Below are positions 1-9,399 of a stretch of 64,000 nt of DNA, one piece after another. A model generated the notes under the pieces. The model had not been told where the DNA came from. It did not search any database and saw only the letters and a program-made list of their open reading frames with translations. Position 1 is the stretch's first letter. Each line of letters starts with the position of its first letter. The DNA is taken from the NCBI RefSeq assembly GCF_947241705.1, contig NC_079271.1, positions 434,001-498,000 on the forward strand, in the 5' to 3' direction. This DNA comes from Saccharomyces mikatae IFO 1815 (Eukaryota > Ascomycota > Saccharomycetes > Saccharomycetales > Saccharomycetaceae). The position numbers were made by a program, and so were the translations under genes.

Positions 1-270
1 ATCGTTAACTGTAAATAAATGTTTATCACGATCAAACAAAGACAATGGATCAATACCAATAGATGAGCACATATGCATGAATTTTGAGCGGAACTCAGGT
101 GAAGCCTGAAGCTCGCTATTGTGTTTCTTGGCAAATTCTACCAGTCGTTCTTGAAATACGTTTAACTGATCCCTTAATTCGATAGATTGCTTTTCAAGTA
201 TAGTTTTGTTTACATCGGTATACTTTCCATCCTTTAAGTCATCAAAAGCTGCTAGTCCGAATTGTTTCAT
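1..270 (-). CDS. SNF8: ESCRT-II subunit Snf8/Vps22, N-terminal part only
   Basis: The reverse strand from 270 reads ATG followed by 90 open codons to the window edge, beginning MKQFGLAAFDDLKDGKYTDV. This matches the remembered start of yeast Snf8 (Vps22, about 233 aa) almost residue for residue. Snf8 is the EAP30-family subunit of ESCRT-II, which sorts ubiquitinated membrane cargo into multivesicular bodies at the endosome. The visible part is the N-terminal helical region; the winged-helix domains lie outside the window. It is divergent from HAT1, and the two share an intergenic region of 276 bases. The gene is cut by the window end, not broken. Confidence 0.93.
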   Translation of the reverse strand, partial: MKQFGLAAFDDLKDGKYTDVNKTILEKQSIELRDQLNVFQERLVEFAKKHNSELQASPEFRSKFMHMCSSIGIDPLSLFDRDKHLFTVND

Positions 271-444
271 CTTAAGGGATATAGAAATTCGTTCGTCGGC
301 ACAGCACCTGTTCGAAATATGGTAAATATTTAGGACCATTTATTCATGCCTGGGGAGGTTATAATATATCTACAATCGTAATGTTATCTTCTTGCAATAG
401 TTCTGACGTTGGAAGTGACAAATATGTGATCAGAGAATTTATGA

Positions 445-1671
<1,227 letters not shown>

Positions 1672-1727
1672 ATATTTCTTAACATTAATATTATATAATT
1701 AATAATAAATGAAGCAATGTATATAAC

Positions 1728-1845
1728 ATCACATGTCAAATTTTTAAACTATTATATAAATTGAATATTGATTTCAATTTCTTTAGCTTTTTTTTTTTGA
1801 GTTACTTTTCAGATTATGTAAGTATTTGAATTCCGAATTAAAAAA
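1728..1845 (+). other. CEN16: Point centromere CEN16 (CDEI-CDEII-CDEIII)
   Basis: CDEI is ATCACATG at 1728-1735, a perfect match to RTCACRTG, bound by Cbf1. CDEII is the 85 bases 1736-1820, of which 14 are G or C by my count (about 84% AT). CDEIII is 1821-1845, with the essential core TTCCGAA at 1831-1837 (CCG at 1833-1835) followed by an A-rich tail; it binds the CBF3 complex. The order, the spacing (CDEII normally 78-86 bp) and the position between HAT1 (YPL001W) and CIT3 (YPR001W) are those of CEN16. The left part of CDEIII departs from the usual TGTTT start, but the invariant core is intact. Confidence 0.95.
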
Positions 1846-1951
1846 GTATGTTCAATTGGAGAAAGTGAACAATCAGTTCATATGTAGATAAGTATGTTTG
1901 GCAAAGAAAATACTTGGAGTAGTGATGCTACTTTGGCGGATGTGAAGCGAA

Positions 1952-1969
1952 ATCGGCCAAGCGGCTAAA
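1952..1969 (-). promoter_or_regulatory. Candidate shared methylcitrate-gene promoter element, CIT3 copy
   Basis: On the minus strand this reads TTTAGCCGCTTGGCCGAT, 174 bases before the CIT3 ATG. It matches 16 of 18 bases of the element at 3911-3928 before PDH1. A second TAGCCGCTT lies nearer the gene at 2057-2065. The segment GCCGCTTGGCCG resembles the carbon-source response element consensus YCCNYTNRKCCG except in its first base. TAGCCGC is also the first part of the Ume6 site URS1. The function is inferred. Confidence 0.4.
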
Positions 1970-2142
1970 TGTCTGTTTTGATGACTTACTCCACTCTGAA
2001 TGAATGACCTTCAATTGGTGAATAGCCTGCTCTATATCTTTCATATTTAAGGGAAATAGCCGCTTTCTAATATCCTGATGATTTTGTTGATATTTCTTGG
2101 TTAGATTCCATTTCTCGCAAGTACTATTAGTGTGGTTCCTTT

Positions 2143-3600
2143 ATGATGTTACGAAGACCTATAGCGAGTACATTCTTGTGCAAAAGAAATTTCAAGTCAT
2201 CAGCAGTTGTAAAATCTTCTGTATTAACCCTCAAAGAAACCTTAGAAAATGTGATACCTCAAAGAAGAGATGCTGTAAAAGAATTAAAGGCTTTATATGG
2301 AAATACCGTTATTGGACCGATTACAATTTCATCAGTCATTGGAGGAATGAGGGGTAACCAATCAATGTTTTGGCAAGGGACATCATTAGACCCCGATCAT
2401 GGCATAAGATTTCAAGGTTTGACGATCGAACAATGTCAAAAAAGATTACCTGGCACTGGTATCAATGGCGATAATTTCCTGCCGGAATCAATGCTATGGC
2501 TGCTAATGACAGGTAGTGTCCCATCTTTTCAACAAGTTGATTCTTTAAGAAGGGAATTAGCTCTACGTGGAAAGGAGTTGCCGCATTATACGGAGAAAGT
2601 TCTGTTAAGTTTACCCAAAGATATGCACCCCATGACTCAATTTGCGATTGGGTTAGCATCAATGAACAAAGGGTCGGTCTTTGCTACAAACTATCAAAAA
2701 GGTCTAATAGGGAAGACTGAATTTTGGAAAGATACGCTCGAAGATTCGTTAAATTTAATTGCCTCTCTTCCACTACTGACGGGTAAAATTTACTCAAACA
2801 TTACAAATGAAGGACGTCCATTAGGGCAATATAGTGAGGATGTAGATTGGTGCACAAATATATGTTCTCTGCTTGGAATGACTGAAAAAAACTCTTCTAA
2901 CACAGGCAACCTAAATTCTCAGCAATCTCTAGACTTCATAAACTTGATGCGGTTATATACCGGTATACATGTAGATCATGAAGGCGGAAATGTTTCTGCA
3001 CACACTACCCATTTGGTTGGAAGTGCTTTGAGTGACCCATATCTCAGTTATTCATCTGGAATAATGGGGCTAGCGGGACCTTTACACGGATTGGCTGCGC
3101 AAGAAGTAGTAAGATTTCTCATAGAGATGAACTCAAATATTTCCAGCATTGCACTAGAGAAAGAAATCAAGGAATATCTTTGGAAAATTTTGAAATCAAA
3201 CCGTGTGATTCCTGGCTACGGGCACGCGGTTTTGCGTAAACCCGATCCTCGATTCACAGCAATGCTTGAATTTGCGCAAATGAGGCCTAACGAGTTTAAA
3301 AATGACAAGAATGTTTTGTTAATGCAAAAACTAGCAGAAGTTGCGCCTAAGGTTTTGCTGGAACATGGAAAGAGTAAGAATCCATTTCCTAATGTTGATT
3401 CAGCCTCAGGAATTTTATTTTATCATTACGGAATCAGAGAACTACTGTTCTTTACTGTCATTTTTGGATGTTCAAGGTCAATGGGACCATTGACACAACT
3501 TGTTTGGGATCGCATTTTAGGACTACCAATTGAAAGACCAAAGAGTTTGAGCTTTGAAGGACTGGAAGCACTTACTAAAGCGACAGGGTTAGTGAAGTAA
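2143..3600 (+). CDS. CIT3: Mitochondrial 2-methylcitrate/citrate synthase Cit3
   Basis: 485 aa, one residue shorter than remembered S. cerevisiae Cit3. It condenses propionyl-CoA (and acetyl-CoA) with oxaloacetate, the first step of the 2-methylcitrate cycle that detoxifies propionyl-CoA in mitochondria. The citrate synthase active-site residues are visible: His315 in GPLHGLA, His361 in GYGHAV and Asp419 in NVDSASG. The first about 30 residues are rich in Arg, Lys and Ser and lack acids, as in a mitochondrial presequence. Two ATGs stand in tandem at 2143 and 2146; either could start. It is the first gene right of CEN16 and lies in tandem with PDH1. Confidence 0.96.
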   Translation: MMLRRPIASTFLCKRNFKSSAVVKSSVLTLKETLENVIPQRRDAVKELKALYGNTVIGPITISSVIGGMRGNQSMFWQGTSLDPDHGIRFQGLTIEQCQKRLPGTGINGDNFLPESMLWLLMTGSVPSFQQVDSLRRELALRGKELPHYTEKVLLSLPKDMHPMTQFAIGLASMNKGSVFATNYQKGLIGKTEFWKDTLEDSLNLIASLPLLTGKIYSNITNEGRPLGQYSEDVDWCTNICSLLGMTEKNSSNTGNLNSQQSLDFINLMRLYTGIHVDHEGGNVSAHTTHLVGSALSDPYLSYSSGIMGLAGPLHGLAAQEVVRFLIEMNSNISSIALEKEIKEYLWKILKSNRVIPGYGHAVLRKPDPRFTAMLEFAQMRPNEFKNDKNVLLMQKLAEVAPKVLLEHGKSKNPFPNVDSASGILFYHYGIRELLFFTVIFGCSRSMGPLTQLVWDRILGLPIERPKSLSFEGLEALTKATGLVK

Positions 3601-4163
3601 TTTAGTACTGTTCTTATATACAAATACCTCTTTTGCTATTATGATTTTAAAGTACAGCTAGAACTATATACAATAACATGTCTAGTTATTGCACATATGA
3701 TTCACCAGGATATGTGTAAAATAGAAAACGAATCAATATGATCATCGGAAGAGTTTCTTCTTCAATCGCAGTGTGAATAATGGAATGTTGGTTGCTTTCT
3801 TTCTCTTCCTTTTCGACTCTATACTTGGAATTCCATTAATGGTCTGCTGCTGCATATTTAGCCGGGTCAGATTCTTGTCTCCAACAATCTCTGAATTGCC
3901 AGCGCCTATTTTTAGCCGCTTCCCCGATGTCGGACGTCGGAGCATATACAAACCTCATAGAGATGACTTATTCTCCACATTTTAAACAAGCAAGTCATTC
4001 CGATGTCACCCTCTAAGCGTTAGATTTATTGGTTTTGGAGTCAGACTTAACGAAGACTGCAAGAAAGTATATAAAGCAATTATGATGCACACGTAATTAT
4101 AACACATCCTCGTAACTTATTCTGTAACTCATTACCGCGTTCAAGTGATCGTAAACAAACATA
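3601..4163. other. CIT3-PDH1 intergenic region (PDH1 promoter)
   Basis: 563 bases between tandem genes. The first half is AT-rich and should hold the CIT3 3' end. The middle is unusually G+C-rich for this window and holds three related boxes: TTTAGCCG at 3857-3864, TTTAGCCGCTT at 3911-3921, and a tandem CGGA at 3931-3941. Short open frames at 3742-3985 on both strands look like chance. Confidence 0.6.
3911..3941 (+). promoter_or_regulatory. Candidate shared methylcitrate-gene promoter element, PDH1 copy
   Basis: 3911-3928 reads TTTAGCCGCTTCCCCGAT and differs at only two positions from the reverse-strand element before CIT3 (1952-1969). It is followed at 3931-3941 by CGGACGTCGGA, an 11-mer found exactly again upstream of ICL2 (14626-14636). 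The two CGG triplets are direct repeats four bases apart, a layout used by Zn2Cys6 regulators. The element lies about 225-250 bases before the PDH1 ATG. The regulator is unknown. Confidence 0.4.
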
Positions 4164-5714
4164 ATGTTTCTAAACAAAAATCTCAAAAATAATAGAATCA
4201 AAGTATATTTGCCAAGAAGGAAACTCTCTTCCCGAAGTACCGCATATTTGCAAACTAATAAAAGACCCAATCCTGATAAGGTTTTGAGTGACATTGCGAA
4301 ATATGTCCATGAGAGCCCAATCACATCACCTTTGGCTCTAGATACAGCAAGGCTCTGCTTCCTTGACACGCTAGGCTGTGGTTTGGCCGCTTTGAAATTT
4401 AAACAGGCTCAAAATATTATTAAACCAACTGTTCTAGGCACAATTGTTCCCAATGGAACCAAAATACTAGGTACTTCTTATGTTATGGATCCAGTGAAGG
4501 GAGCTTTTGCCATAGGTACTTTAATACGTTGGTTAGATTACAATGACTGTTGGTTAGCTGCTGAATGGGGACATCCGTCAGATAACCTTGGGGGAATTTT
4601 AGCTGTCGCAGATCACTTAACCAGATTAAACAAAGCCAGTCACGGAAAAGATGGGAAAGAGTTTCTTGTTAAAGATGTATTAGAGGCAATGGTTAAAGCA
4701 CATGAAATTCAAGGTATAATAGCTCTCGAAAATTCTTTCAACAAAGTAGGCTTAGATCATGTAGTGCTGGTGAAAGTGGCAACTGCCGCTGTCGTCTCAA
4801 AGATGCTGGGCTTAAATCAAGAGCAGACAATTGAAACACTATCACAAGCTTTTGTGGACGGTCAATCACTGCGTACTTATCGCCATGCCCCAAACACCGG
4901 ATCTAGGAAGTCGTGGGCGGCTGGGGATGCAGTTTCCAGAGCCGTGAACCTAGCTTATTTGGTCAAAAATGCTGATGTTGGTACCATACCTTCAGTATTA
5001 ACGGCAAAAAATTGGGGATTTTACGACGTTGCGTTCGAAGGTAAACCATTTACGTTTCGACAAAGGTCAGAATATGGTTCTTACGTAATGGAAAATATCC
5101 TGTTTAAGATATCCTTTCCCGCTGAATTTCATGCACAAACTGCTGTTGAAGCTGCTGTTAAAGCATATAGCATTCTTGGCAAACAAGGAAAAACTTTTAA
5201 AGATATCAAGTCCATCAGAATTAGAACTCAAGAGGCGGCAATGAGGATTATAGATAAGTCCGGGCCACTATATAATTATGCTGACAGGGACCACTGTATC
5301 CAATATATGATTGCGATTCCGTTAATAACTGGTAATCTCACGGCCAATGATTACTCAGATCAGGTCGCAAACAACCCTGAGATTGACAATTTGAGATCGA
5401 AAATGTACTGCATCGAAGATACTCAACTCTCTCAGGACTATCATGATCCTGCCAAAAGGTCAATAGGCAACGCTATTCTCATAGAACTGAACGACGGGAC
5501 AAAGCTGGAAGAAATCTTTATAGAGTATCCTGTGGGCCACAAATTTAGAAGAGAGGAAGGAATCCCACTATTGCTGGAAAAATTTCAAAGACATCTGTGC
5601 GAACATTTCGTAGGCACTCCTGGTAAAGTCGACGCTATAATGAATGCAAGTTCAAAAGAAAAAATCTTGAATACTCCAATCGACATATATATGGATTTGT
5701 TTGCTGAAAAGTAA
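4164..5714 (+). CDS. PDH1: Mitochondrial 2-methylcitrate dehydratase Pdh1 (PrpD family)
   Basis: 516 aa, the same length as remembered S. cerevisiae Pdh1 (YPR002W). It belongs to the MmgE/PrpD family, which dehydrates 2-methylcitrate to 2-methyl-cis-aconitate, the second step of the methylcitrate cycle. The N-terminus (MFLNKNLKNNR, then many Arg and Lys residues and no acids up to about residue 30) looks like a mitochondrial targeting sequence. Family-typical segments include LDYNDCWLAAEWGHPSDN near residues 125-142 and KISFPAEFHAQTAVEA near 318-333. It lies in tandem behind CIT3 and has its own promoter. Confidence 0.95.
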   Translation: MFLNKNLKNNRIKVYLPRRKLSSRSTAYLQTNKRPNPDKVLSDIAKYVHESPITSPLALDTARLCFLDTLGCGLAALKFKQAQNIIKPTVLGTIVPNGTKILGTSYVMDPVKGAFAIGTLIRWLDYNDCWLAAEWGHPSDNLGGILAVADHLTRLNKASHGKDGKEFLVKDVLEAMVKAHEIQGIIALENSFNKVGLDHVVLVKVATAAVVSKMLGLNQEQTIETLSQAFVDGQSLRTYRHAPNTGSRKSWAAGDAVSRAVNLAYLVKNADVGTIPSVLTAKNWGFYDVAFEGKPFTFRQRSEYGSYVMENILFKISFPAEFHAQTAVEAAVKAYSILGKQGKTFKDIKSIRIRTQEAAMRIIDKSGPLYNYADRDHCIQYMIAIPLITGNLTANDYSDQVANNPEIDNLRSKMYCIEDTQLSQDYHDPAKRSIGNAILIELNDGTKLEEIFIEYPVGHKFRREEGIPLLLEKFQRHLCEHFVGTPGKVDAIMNASSKEKILNTPIDIYMDLFAEK

Positions 5715-5990
5715 ACTATTAAATCCTTGTGAGGGAATACCACTTTAAAATTTTTATAAAAGATATCTCAAGGGAATTGAAGTTACGTTTAAATTTCAAA
5801 AGAAGAAATAGGACACCCCTTAACGGTAAGCAAAGAACCCAACTGCAACTTATTTTATTATTTTTTAGAAAAATTTATTTAGAGTGAATAATACATTGGT
5901 CTGATAGCTTTATATTATAAGGTTGAGTATATTTCCCTTTTTTTTATATGCAACTAACTTGAATAGTTCATGTCATACTTGGAATGTGTT
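5715..5990. other. PDH1 to tRNA-Phe spacer
   Basis: AT-rich 3' region of PDH1. I see no gene or repeat, only T runs such as that at 5938-5945. Confidence 0.5.
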
Positions 5991-5995
5991 AAAAA

Positions 5996-6087
5996 TGCGA
6001 ATTCTGTGGATCGAACACAGGACCTCCAGATAACTTGACCGAAGTTTTTACTTCAGTCTGGCGCTCTCCCAACTGAGCTAAATCCGC
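5996..6087 (-). tRNA. tF(GAA)P1: tRNA-Phe (anticodon GAA) with a 19-nt intron
   Basis: The reverse strand gives a full cloverleaf beginning GCGGATTTAGCTCAGTTGGG and ending CACAGAATTCGCA, the yeast tRNA-Phe sequence. The anticodon GAA is at 6054-6052, and a 19-nt intron (6050-6032) follows base 37, as in all yeast tRNA-Phe genes. Five A at 5991-5995 form the T-run Pol III terminator on the coding strand. The gene lies between PDH1 and YPR003C, as in S. cerevisiae. The LTR fossils start about 105 bases upstream of it, the usual Ty1 target zone. Confidence 0.98.
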
Positions 6088-6276
6088 TCAATTTCTGGAA
6101 AAGATGGTGTCTTGAGATTTACTATATAAGTACCTATACATTACGCAATAATTTTCTTTTGAGACTCACAGGAGCCAGCCTAACTACAAGATTGAGAGCT
6201 TTGTGAATTTTGAGATAATTGTCGGGATCCCATGGTTAATAAAGGCAATATTATTAGGTATATAGAATATCCTAGA

Positions 6277-6587
6277 TGTTGCAATAAGAAAAGACTATCA
6301 TCGATTGATTTGTAATCATGTTACTAGTATATTATCATATACGGTGTTAGAAGATGACTTAAGTTCGTGGAAGCTGAAATGCAAGGATTGATAATGTAAT
6401 AGGATCAATGAATAACAACATATAAAACGATGATAATAATATTTATAGAATTGTGTAGAATTGCAGATCCCCTTTTATTGATTCCTAAATTCCCGAGGAG
6501 AACTTCTAGTATATCTACATACCTAATATTATTGCCTTATCAAAAAATGGAATTTCAACAATTACATCAGAATCCACTCTTATCTCA
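6277..6587 (+). mobile_element. Solo Ty1-type delta LTR fossil, ends intact, with target duplication
   Basis: A 311-base plus-strand LTR runs from TGTTG to TCTCA and is recognisable as Ty1/Ty2 delta along its whole length. It is flanked by the perfect 5-bp target duplication CTAGA (6272-6276 and 6588-6592). It stands alone, with no internal Ty genes, as left by LTR-LTR recombination. It looks whole as an LTR and is the youngest layer here because it interrupts the older minus-strand delta. Confidence 0.9.
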
Positions 6588-6690
6588 CTAGAAGGTCTCC
6601 TCGAGGATATAGGAATCAATAAAAGGGGATCTGCAATTCTACACAATTCTATAAATATTATTATCATCGTTTTATATGTTGTTATTCATT
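6407..6690. repeat. 81-bp perfect inverted repeat formed by two delta LTRs
   Basis: 6407-6487 on the plus strand is identical to the reverse complement of 6610-6690 over 81 bases, with a 122-base spacer. The left arm belongs to the younger plus-strand delta and the right arm to the older minus-strand delta. Single-stranded DNA or RNA from here could fold into a long hairpin. The sequence outside the arms is visibly less similar. Confidence 0.9.
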
Positions 6691-6700
6691 ATCCTATTAC

Positions 6701-6752
6701 CTTCATCAACAGTGGAATTCTAATAATTGTCGCAAGATCGACCAATCTCTCA
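6701..6752 (+). mobile_element. Delta LTR 3'-end fragment (fossil)
   Basis: About 50 bases resembling the 3' end of a plus-strand delta LTR and ending in TCTCA at 6748-6752. It abuts the truncated end of the older minus-strand delta. It is more diverged from the other two, so it is probably the oldest layer. It is only a remnant. Confidence 0.6.
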
Positions 6753-6903
6753 TAGATAAAAATGGATATAAATAAATAAAACTGAATTGAATAAATAAAA
6801 TAACATATACAAAAAAAAGACGTAAAGACGTAAACAAATATTTGCCATTATAAATATTCCAAATTACGCATACACGCCTATGCCTTTGTTCCCATTCGAG
6901 TTT

Positions 6904-9138
6904 TTACACCAAACTTGAATTGAATAAAGTATTAGACATGAAACTTTCCGAATCATTATTCAGAATACGATTTCCTTTGGCTTTCATTTTTTCAATCTCA
7001 TAAAGAGCAGCATCAATACTATCGAAGTACGGGGAATACGGCTCTTGACCGTCACTGCATATATTGCCATTATTATTTTCTTGCGTACTTGACTGTGCCC
7101 TTTCCACGTTGGGAATCACACCTGCTTTCGACAATCGCGTCCTTATCTTATCATTAATAGATACATTCGCAAGGTAAATAAAGACATTGCGCCTTTTATA
7201 ACTGGTAATAATTTCATCTAGTACCTGGGCAGCTGATGAATCTAATGAGGTCATTCCACCTAAATCAAAAATGACATATTTTATGGAATCCTTTGATCGA
7301 AACGATTTTCTTCCAGGGTGTATCTTAGACGAACCAAATCTCTCTATTCTGTCAAGCCTTTGCTTTAAATCTTCACTATTGGTAAATGTGAGAGGCTCTG
7401 GTATCCTAACAATCATGCATCCCTCAATCTCTTCCGTATTCTCAATACTTAATGGATTCCTCTTCATGTTCATCAAATAATCATCAAGGTTCGTGAAGTT
7501 CGACGTCCCAGCTACTCTAGCCAAGATTTGGATTCTTGACTTCGCAGAATGTTTTATTATATTCAGGATTGAATAGACGCATCCAATACATATTCCAGCT
7601 TCGATTGAGTAAAATATTGTGACACCAAACGTAACAGCAAAAACAAAAAGTTCACTATAACCACCACATCGCAAATGAAACTTAATATCACTAGGCACTT
7701 CCTCTAACAAACTAATTCCAATTACGGTTGTAATAACGGATAAGACACAGTTGGGAATATAGTGCACGAATTGAAGAAGTAAATTCATCGTAATTAGGGT
7801 GATAACACCTACAAAAACTCCAGATATTACGCTTTGTGCCCCTGATAGGGCATTGATCTTAGACCTTCCATATCCGCCGAATGAAGGAAGAGCGCCGAAT
7901 AATGAGATGACAATATTCATGAATCCTAAAGCTACCAGTTCTCTATTAGAGGAGACAGTAAGATTGTAGGTTGTTCCCAAAGATTTAGATGCCGTAGTAG
8001 ATTCAAAAAACCCCAACATTGCCACAATCAGGGATGCACTAAAAAGATCCGGTATTAACTTACGTCTAGAGCGAGTCAATGGGTTTTTTAATTTATCAAA
8101 GTTATCCATACTGAAGTCGCCAACGATAGTTATACCATATCTGTGTTTTAAATCAAATTTCATTGAAATAAGAATGGTGACAATAACTACTAATAATATG
8201 TCTGGGAAAAATATTGCACCTTTGTGGTATTTCAACAATTTCCTCTTCAATAGACGCATCAAAAAAAGGATAATTAAGCAGCAACCGCTAAATATCGCCG
8301 TTGGCATGTGGTACTGCGCTGGTGCATAATCAATAAGGAAAAGTATTTTTTCAAAAGGAGTATGATAGTGTTGAGGTAAGCTTACTAGAAATTTGTCTAG
8401 CTTTAATTCAGAAATCAAAGAGTTGATAATCATAACCAGTCCTACAGAACTTATAAAACCTCGCAGAAGTGCCTTGCTAAGAACGTTCCCTAGGAAGCCA
8501 AATCTGGAAATACCAGAAAAAAGTAAAATAGCGCCACTAACAAATGTTATAACTATTGAAATATCAATTAGAGAAACATTGTCTTTATGTAGTGTTATAG
8601 ATTCAACTGCTTGACCTACAACCAAAGAAATTGCACTTTCTGGCCCAACTATCATCTGAGGAACAGAGCCGAAAACACCATACACGAATGGGCTGATAGC
8701 CAAAGAATATAGGCCACATAGAGGTGGGACATGTGCAATTGAAGTTGTGTACGATAGCGCCAGCGGTATCTGGAATGACGCCAGGGAAATGCCTGCAATT
8801 ATGTCTCCCCACAGTTTACTGAAAGTATACTCAGGGAGCCATGCAAAGCAGGGCAAGTAATAAGGGATCGTTTCAAATATTCTATTATCGTCGTCAATGC
8901 CATCATTGAACCCTGCGTTATCAATGGATTCCGGAATTGAATTTTTTGCTGGGCATACCTCAGAAGTTGAATTTGAAGTTCCAACGTAAATCCTACCTTT
9001 ATTTTTGGATGAATCCTTATCATAATTGAAATTGTCCGAGAAAGAATCGTGTTGATCGACTGATCTTTTGAGTCTTGTTTGAACAGTAGAGGAGTATGAT
9101 GGTCTCTTACGCCCCAATAACGAACTATTCGAAGCCAT
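6904..9138 (-). CDS. YPR003C: SulP-family anion transporter with STAS domain (YPR003C)
   Basis: 744 aa from the ATG at 9138 (MASNSSLLGRKRP), where the S. cerevisiae protein starts. The frame is open 13 codons further to an ATG at 9177, giving 757 aa. After a hydrophilic N-terminal tail of about 85 residues come about ten hydrophobic segments of a SulP/SLC26 transporter (roughly residues 95-515). A cytosolic STAS domain follows (about 560-720, containing YVIFDLGGMTSLDSSAAQVL). The S. cerevisiae protein is a putative sulfate permease reported in the ER; its substrate is not established. It is tandem with AIM45 on the minus strand. Confidence 0.9.
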   Translation of the reverse strand: MASNSSLLGRKRPSYSSTVQTRLKRSVDQHDSFSDNFNYDKDSSKNKGRIYVGTSNSTSEVCPAKNSIPESIDNAGFNDGIDDDNRIFETIPYYLPCFAWLPEYTFSKLWGDIIAGISLASFQIPLALSYTTSIAHVPPLCGLYSLAISPFVYGVFGSVPQMIVGPESAISLVVGQAVESITLHKDNVSLIDISIVITFVSGAILLFSGISRFGFLGNVLSKALLRGFISSVGLVMIINSLISELKLDKFLVSLPQHYHTPFEKILFLIDYAPAQYHMPTAIFSGCCLIILFLMRLLKRKLLKYHKGAIFFPDILLVVIVTILISMKFDLKHRYGITIVGDFSMDNFDKLKNPLTRSRRKLIPDLFSASLIVAMLGFFESTTASKSLGTTYNLTVSSNRELVALGFMNIVISLFGALPSFGGYGRSKINALSGAQSVISGVFVGVITLITMNLLLQFVHYIPNCVLSVITTVIGISLLEEVPSDIKFHLRCGGYSELFVFAVTFGVTIFYSIEAGICIGCVYSILNIIKHSAKSRIQILARVAGTSNFTNLDDYLMNMKRNPLSIENTEEIEGCMIVRIPEPLTFTNSEDLKQRLDRIERFGSSKIHPGRKSFRSKDSIKYVIFDLGGMTSLDSSAAQVLDEIITSYKRRNVFIYLANVSINDKIRTRLSKAGVIPNVERAQSSTQENNNGNICSDGQEPYSPYFDSIDAALYEIEKMKAKGNRILNNDSESFMSNTLFNSSLV

Positions 9139-9399
9139 TCTGAAAAAGCTTATGACAAATCTCTTTAAACCGCTCAAGTTTTGTTAACCAGTATCTTTTG
9201 AACCTAACTCTCGAACCATTCTAGAATGTAAAAAGTTGTTTTTCCTTTAGTCATCTTTCCAGTTTTATACTTTTACATTTAGTCCGCCCTTTGTACCGCA
9301 AGAGTCTTTTTTAACAAGCAAGGAAAACTTGAACATTAAACATGCCCCTTCATAGCGTGAAGAGATGAATATATTTAAAGGTTAAGAATCTATTTATTA

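Larger units (their letters stand above)
6193..6702 (-). mobile_element. Older Ty1-type delta LTR fossil, split by a younger LTR
   Basis: A minus-strand delta LTR is seen in two parts, 6193-6276 and 6588-6702, either side of the younger delta at 6277-6587. The low end (TGAGA at 6193) is the normal LTR 3' boundary. The high end stops inside the LTR at about 6702, where it meets a third delta fragment, so the element is incomplete. No internal Ty coding region is present. It must predate the delta inserted in it. It lies about 105 bases upstream of tRNA-Phe, consistent with Ty1 targeting to Pol III genes. Confidence 0.85.

Noticed and set aside
9139-9177. 13-codon upstream extension of YPR003C
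   Set aside because: The conserved start MASNSSLLGRKRP at 9138 fits the family; the upstream ATG remains possible but is unsupported.
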